Assembly (NCBI GenBank): GCA_043808035.1 | Contig: JAZDFH010000070.1 | Coordinates: 1 to 20,284 of the forward strand | Length of the DNA: 20,284 nt | Direction of reading: 5' to 3' | Source of the DNA: JAZDFH01 sp043808035 | Lineage (GTDB): Bacteria > Patescibacteriota > Minisyncoccia > UBA6257 > Colwellbacteraceae | Shown: in pieces, positions 20,145-20,284 of the stretch | Layout: every line of letters begins with the position of its first letter | Numbering within the stretch: the stretch's first letter is position 1 | Notes under the pieces: generated by a model | Told to the model about the DNA's origin: nothing | The model's database searches: none | The model's input: only the letters and a program-made list of their open reading frames with translations | Made by a program: the position numbers and the translations under genes

Positions 20145-20284
20145 TAGGACTTACGCACATCCCACCACGCAATAAATATGAGATAATGTATATATTACCA
20201 ACGAAAATATTTCACATCTCATGCCGCGCACAAAATGTTCTTTAGAGCTCTACACAAAATTTTTGATTTCAAACCACAATCGAT
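20145..20284 (+). mobile_element. Probable left end of an insertion sequence (cut by window edge)
   Basis: TAGGACTTACGCAC at 20145-20158 resembles the terminal inverted repeats I recall from some DDE transposon families. It lies about 60 nt before a new plus-strand frame that starts like a transposase. The other end is outside the window, so the call rests on one end only. Confidence 0.4.
20221..20284 (+). CDS. Putative transposase, N-terminal 21 residues only
   Basis: The frame starts MPRTKCSLELYTKFLISNHN and is cut by the window edge. The LELYTKFLIS pattern is reminiscent of the N-terminus of IS4/IS701-type DDE transposases, and the repeat-like sequence about 60 nt upstream supports a mobile element. 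With so few residues the family is a guess; a non-transposase gene is possible. Confidence 0.35.
   Translation, partial: MPRTKCSLELYTKFLISNHNR

Noticed and set aside
1..20284. CRISPR arrays, toxin-antitoxin pairs, phage or defence genes
   Set aside because: I found no regularly spaced repeats and no coding region with such motifs in any gap.

Overview
The window looks like a chromosomal segment of a Patescibacteria (CPR) bacterium. Supporting signs are: AT-rich DNA; a short archaeal/eukaryotic-type prolyl-tRNA synthetase; a compact Rel protein that ends at a short ACT domain; type IV pilus genes of the streamlined CPR kind (a PilM-PilN-like fusion and prepilin-like proteins); a DUF2339-type membrane protein with a TSP3-repeat partner; and very few Shine-Dalgarno sequences. 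TGA is used as a stop (for example in the 132-aa gene and the DUF2339 gene), so this is not a UGA-recoded lineage. Finer placement is not justified from the sequence alone.

Layout. Bases 1-5730 hold pilus and housekeeping genes: a partial prepilin, a 132-aa unknown gene closed by a terminator, the lepB-hisS pair (minus), pth (plus, overlapping the next gene tail to tail), and the PilM/PilN-like fusion with a small pilin-like gene (minus). Bases 5782-11000 hold a P2-type cation ATPase (minus), a nucleotidyltransferase with a perfect palindrome at its promoter (plus), and an MFS-RNase H pair (minus). Bases 11110-16613 hold a small membrane protein coupled to proS (minus), a bifunctional-looking rel (plus), and parA-parB (minus). 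Bases 16653-17142 hold a 5'-truncated transposase fused in frame to the sequence upstream of parA, then tRNA-Leu(CAA) and a strong hairpin terminator. Bases 17148-20050 hold a coupled two-gene unit: a polytopic DUF2339-like protein and a secreted, membrane-anchored TSP3-repeat protein. The right edge (about 20145 onward) looks like the left end of an insertion sequence.

Genes working together. LepB would be expected to process the exported TSP3 protein, which has an AKA-A cleavage site. The pilus genes belong to the type IV pilus assembly platform. ProS, HisS, Pth and tRNA-Leu serve translation, and Rel ties amino-acid state to (p)ppGpp. ParA and ParB overlap by 11 nt and should be made together for chromosome segregation.

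The most notable pattern is promoter placement. At least six genes have a -10-like element ending only 9-12 nt upstream of the start codon with no Shine-Dalgarno, which predicts leaderless or nearly leaderless mRNAs. lepB, with a clean AAGGAG, is the contrasting case. Other points are the PilM fusion with a duplicated C-terminal domain, the palindrome at 8479-8498, and the DUF2339/TSP3 pair. I found no CRISPR array, toxin-antitoxin module, phage cluster or clear defence system.
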